Shown here: one piece after another, positions 43,570 through 44,577 of the stretch
How the letters are laid out: each line of letters opens with the position of its first letter
Numbering within the stretch: position 1 is the stretch's first letter
Assembly: GCA_948688495.1 (NCBI GenBank)
Contig: CAPQSW010000011.1
Coordinates: 1 to 44,577 of the forward strand
Reading direction: 5' to 3'
Source of the DNA: an uncultured Lachnospiraceae bacterium
GTDB taxonomy: Bacteria; Bacillota; Clostridia; Lachnospirales; Lachnospiraceae
Length of the DNA stretch: 44,577 bases
The notes under the pieces: generated by a model
What the model was told of the DNA's origin: nothing
The model's database searches: none
The model's input: only the letters and a program-made list of their open reading frames with translations
Translations under genes and position numbers: made by a program

Positions 43570-44577
43570 ATGGAGGCGAGAAAGGTCTGTTTGGGATGTT
43601 TTCGGGAATGGGAGTGGGAATGGGAAGATGAAAGGCGCTGCCCACATTGTGGATGGGAATGCGAAAAGCAGCAGGAAAAGGTCCAGGGATGGACGCAGGG
43701 AGACATCTTTGAACGAAGGTATCTGTTAGGGAATTTATATGTAAGGACTCCCAATGCGGCTGTGTGGAGGGTATATGACAAGCTGCTTGGGATTTCCTGT
43801 TATGTGATGCGTATTTTGGAGGATGAAAGCCAGGCGGATGGGAATGCCCCAAAGCCTGTAAGACCGCCGGAGGATATGGTAAAGATTCTGGCAGCTAAGG
43901 AGGTTGGCGGGAAAAGGGCATTGCTGTTTTCCATGGAAGAATCTGCAAATGATACAGAGGAACTTATGTCTGTCCTGCAAGACTTTATGAGTTCATTGGA
44001 AGAAGGACAGGAGCTTAAAGGAGAAACGTCTAAAGAAGCAGAGGGAAACAAGGAACAGGCGCTGCCCAATGGGACGCTGTTAGATGGACGCTATCAGGTT
44101 TTGGACTGTATCGGCGTCGGCGGATTTGGAATCCTTTATCTGTGCCATGACCTGGCGCTGCAGCGTCTGATTGCCTTGAAGGAATATTTTCCGGCAGAAT
44201 GGGCGTGGCGGGATGGGCTTTATGTGGATGTGAAGAAATCGCAGATGGCAGAGGCCTATCGTTTTGGTATGCAGTCATTTTTGGAAGAAGCAAAATTTAT
44301 GGCAAAATTCTTACATACGCCTCATATCGCTGATACCTATGACATTATGGAAGACAATGACACGGTATATCTTGTGATGGAATACATTCCGGGCGTCAGC
44401 ATCGGCAGACAGATGCGGGCGAGAAGCTATGAGCCCTACCAACCCAGGGAAGCGGCGCAGATTTTATTTCCGGTCATGGATGCGCTGGAAGCGCTCCATG
44501 AAGAAAGGATCGTCCATGGCGACGTCAGCCCGGGAAATATCATGAAAACGGAGGATGGCGGCGTTTTTTTTATTGTT
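43570..44577 (+). CDS. Ser/Thr protein kinase with zinc ribbon and a duplicated, degenerate N-lobe (3' cut by window end)
   Basis: 336 residues are visible and the frame is still open at the last base. AAGGAG at 43558-43563 fits the ATG at 43570. Zinc ribbon Cys7, Cys10, Cys24, Cys27, interrupted by an EWEWEWED stretch. Residues 46-83 (FERRYLLGNLYVRTPNAAVW, then VYDKLLGISCYVMRIL) line up with the start of a kinase N-lobe, but the glycines and the Lys are gone. The true kinase begins at about 171: GVGGFGILY, IALKEYF (Lys204), HGDVSPGN (316-323, Gly in place of Arg). The DFG and the C-lobe lie beyond 44577. Confidence 0.85.
   Translation, partial: MEARKVCLGCFREWEWEWEDERRCPHCGWECEKQQEKVQGWTQGDIFERRYLLGNLYVRTPNAAVWRVYDKLLGISCYVMRILEDESQADGNAPKPVRPPEDMVKILAAKEVGGKRALLFSMEESANDTEELMSVLQDFMSSLEEGQELKGETSKEAEGNKEQALPNGTLLDGRYQVLDCIGVGGFGILYLCHDLALQRLIALKEYFPAEWAWRDGLYVDVKKSQMAEAYRFGMQSFLEEAKFMAKFLHTPHIADTYDIMEDNDTVYLVMEYIPGVSIGRQMRARSYEPYQPREAAQILFPVMDALEALHEERIVHGDVSPGNIMKTEDGGVFFIV

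Noticed and set aside
26602..44577. Calling the island a type VII secretion locus
   Set aside because: No EssC/FtsK ATPase, WXG100 protein or EsaB/EssB-like gene is present in the window; only accessory-type signalling genes are seen.

Overview
The window looks like a chromosome segment of a Gram-positive anaerobe of class Clostridia, most likely a Lachnospiraceae. This rests on a full-length single-chain pyruvate:ferredoxin oxidoreductase, the order rplS-lepB-rbgA-lepB-rnhB-ylqG-ylqH (a variant of the Bacillus order rplS-ylqF-rnhB-ylqG-ylqH), strong AGGAGG ribosome binding sites with TTG/GTG starts, and secreted Cys/GHxY repeat proteins. Genus and species cannot be fixed from the sequence alone.

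Layout. (1) 1-2480 is an AT-rich left flank: a papain/C39-like cysteine peptidase (perhaps 5' partial), a 67-residue basic peptide with its own near-consensus promoter and terminator, and a decayed flavodoxin. (2) 2484-8994: a Nudix hydrolase, a TetM-like ribosomal GTPase fused to a YacP/Rae1-like NYN nuclease domain, the overlapping pair hemB-hemL, and a membrane-anchored amidase. (3) 8991-9649 is a 659-bp imperfect giant inverted repeat without coding capacity; its left tip supplies the amidase stop codon. (4) 9742-16885 is a housekeeping block on the + strand: rplS, two type I signal peptidases flanking rbgA, rnhB, the FliK-like and FlhB-tail-like ylqG-ylqH pair, yraN and pgeF. It meets a convergent ABC-F gene. 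(5) 18668-25781: a PAS/GGDEF/GGDEF-like/EAL c-di-GMP protein and nifJ, each with a clear promoter. (6) A minus-strand XRE regulator (25960-26298) is divergent from (7) a phospho-signalling island that runs on the + strand from 26602 past the right edge.

The island is the most remarkable part. It encodes two PP2C phosphatases, four FHA-domain proteins (two with N-terminal zinc-ribbon-like motifs, one with a VWA domain and signal peptide, one with four membrane helices), and five Hanks-type Ser/Thr kinases that all begin with a CxxC...CxxC zinc ribbon. Two secreted proteins are interspersed. The kinases differ in output and sensor parts: one has a solute-binding-protein-like extracellular region, two have PASTA-like extracellular regions, one is soluble, and the last (cut by the window edge) carries what looks like a second, degenerate N-lobe. 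One kinase has lost several catalytic residues and is probably a pseudokinase. The gene set reads as a self-contained write/read/erase circuit for phosphothreonine, linked to cell-surface sensing. What it controls is not visible here and may lie beyond 44577.
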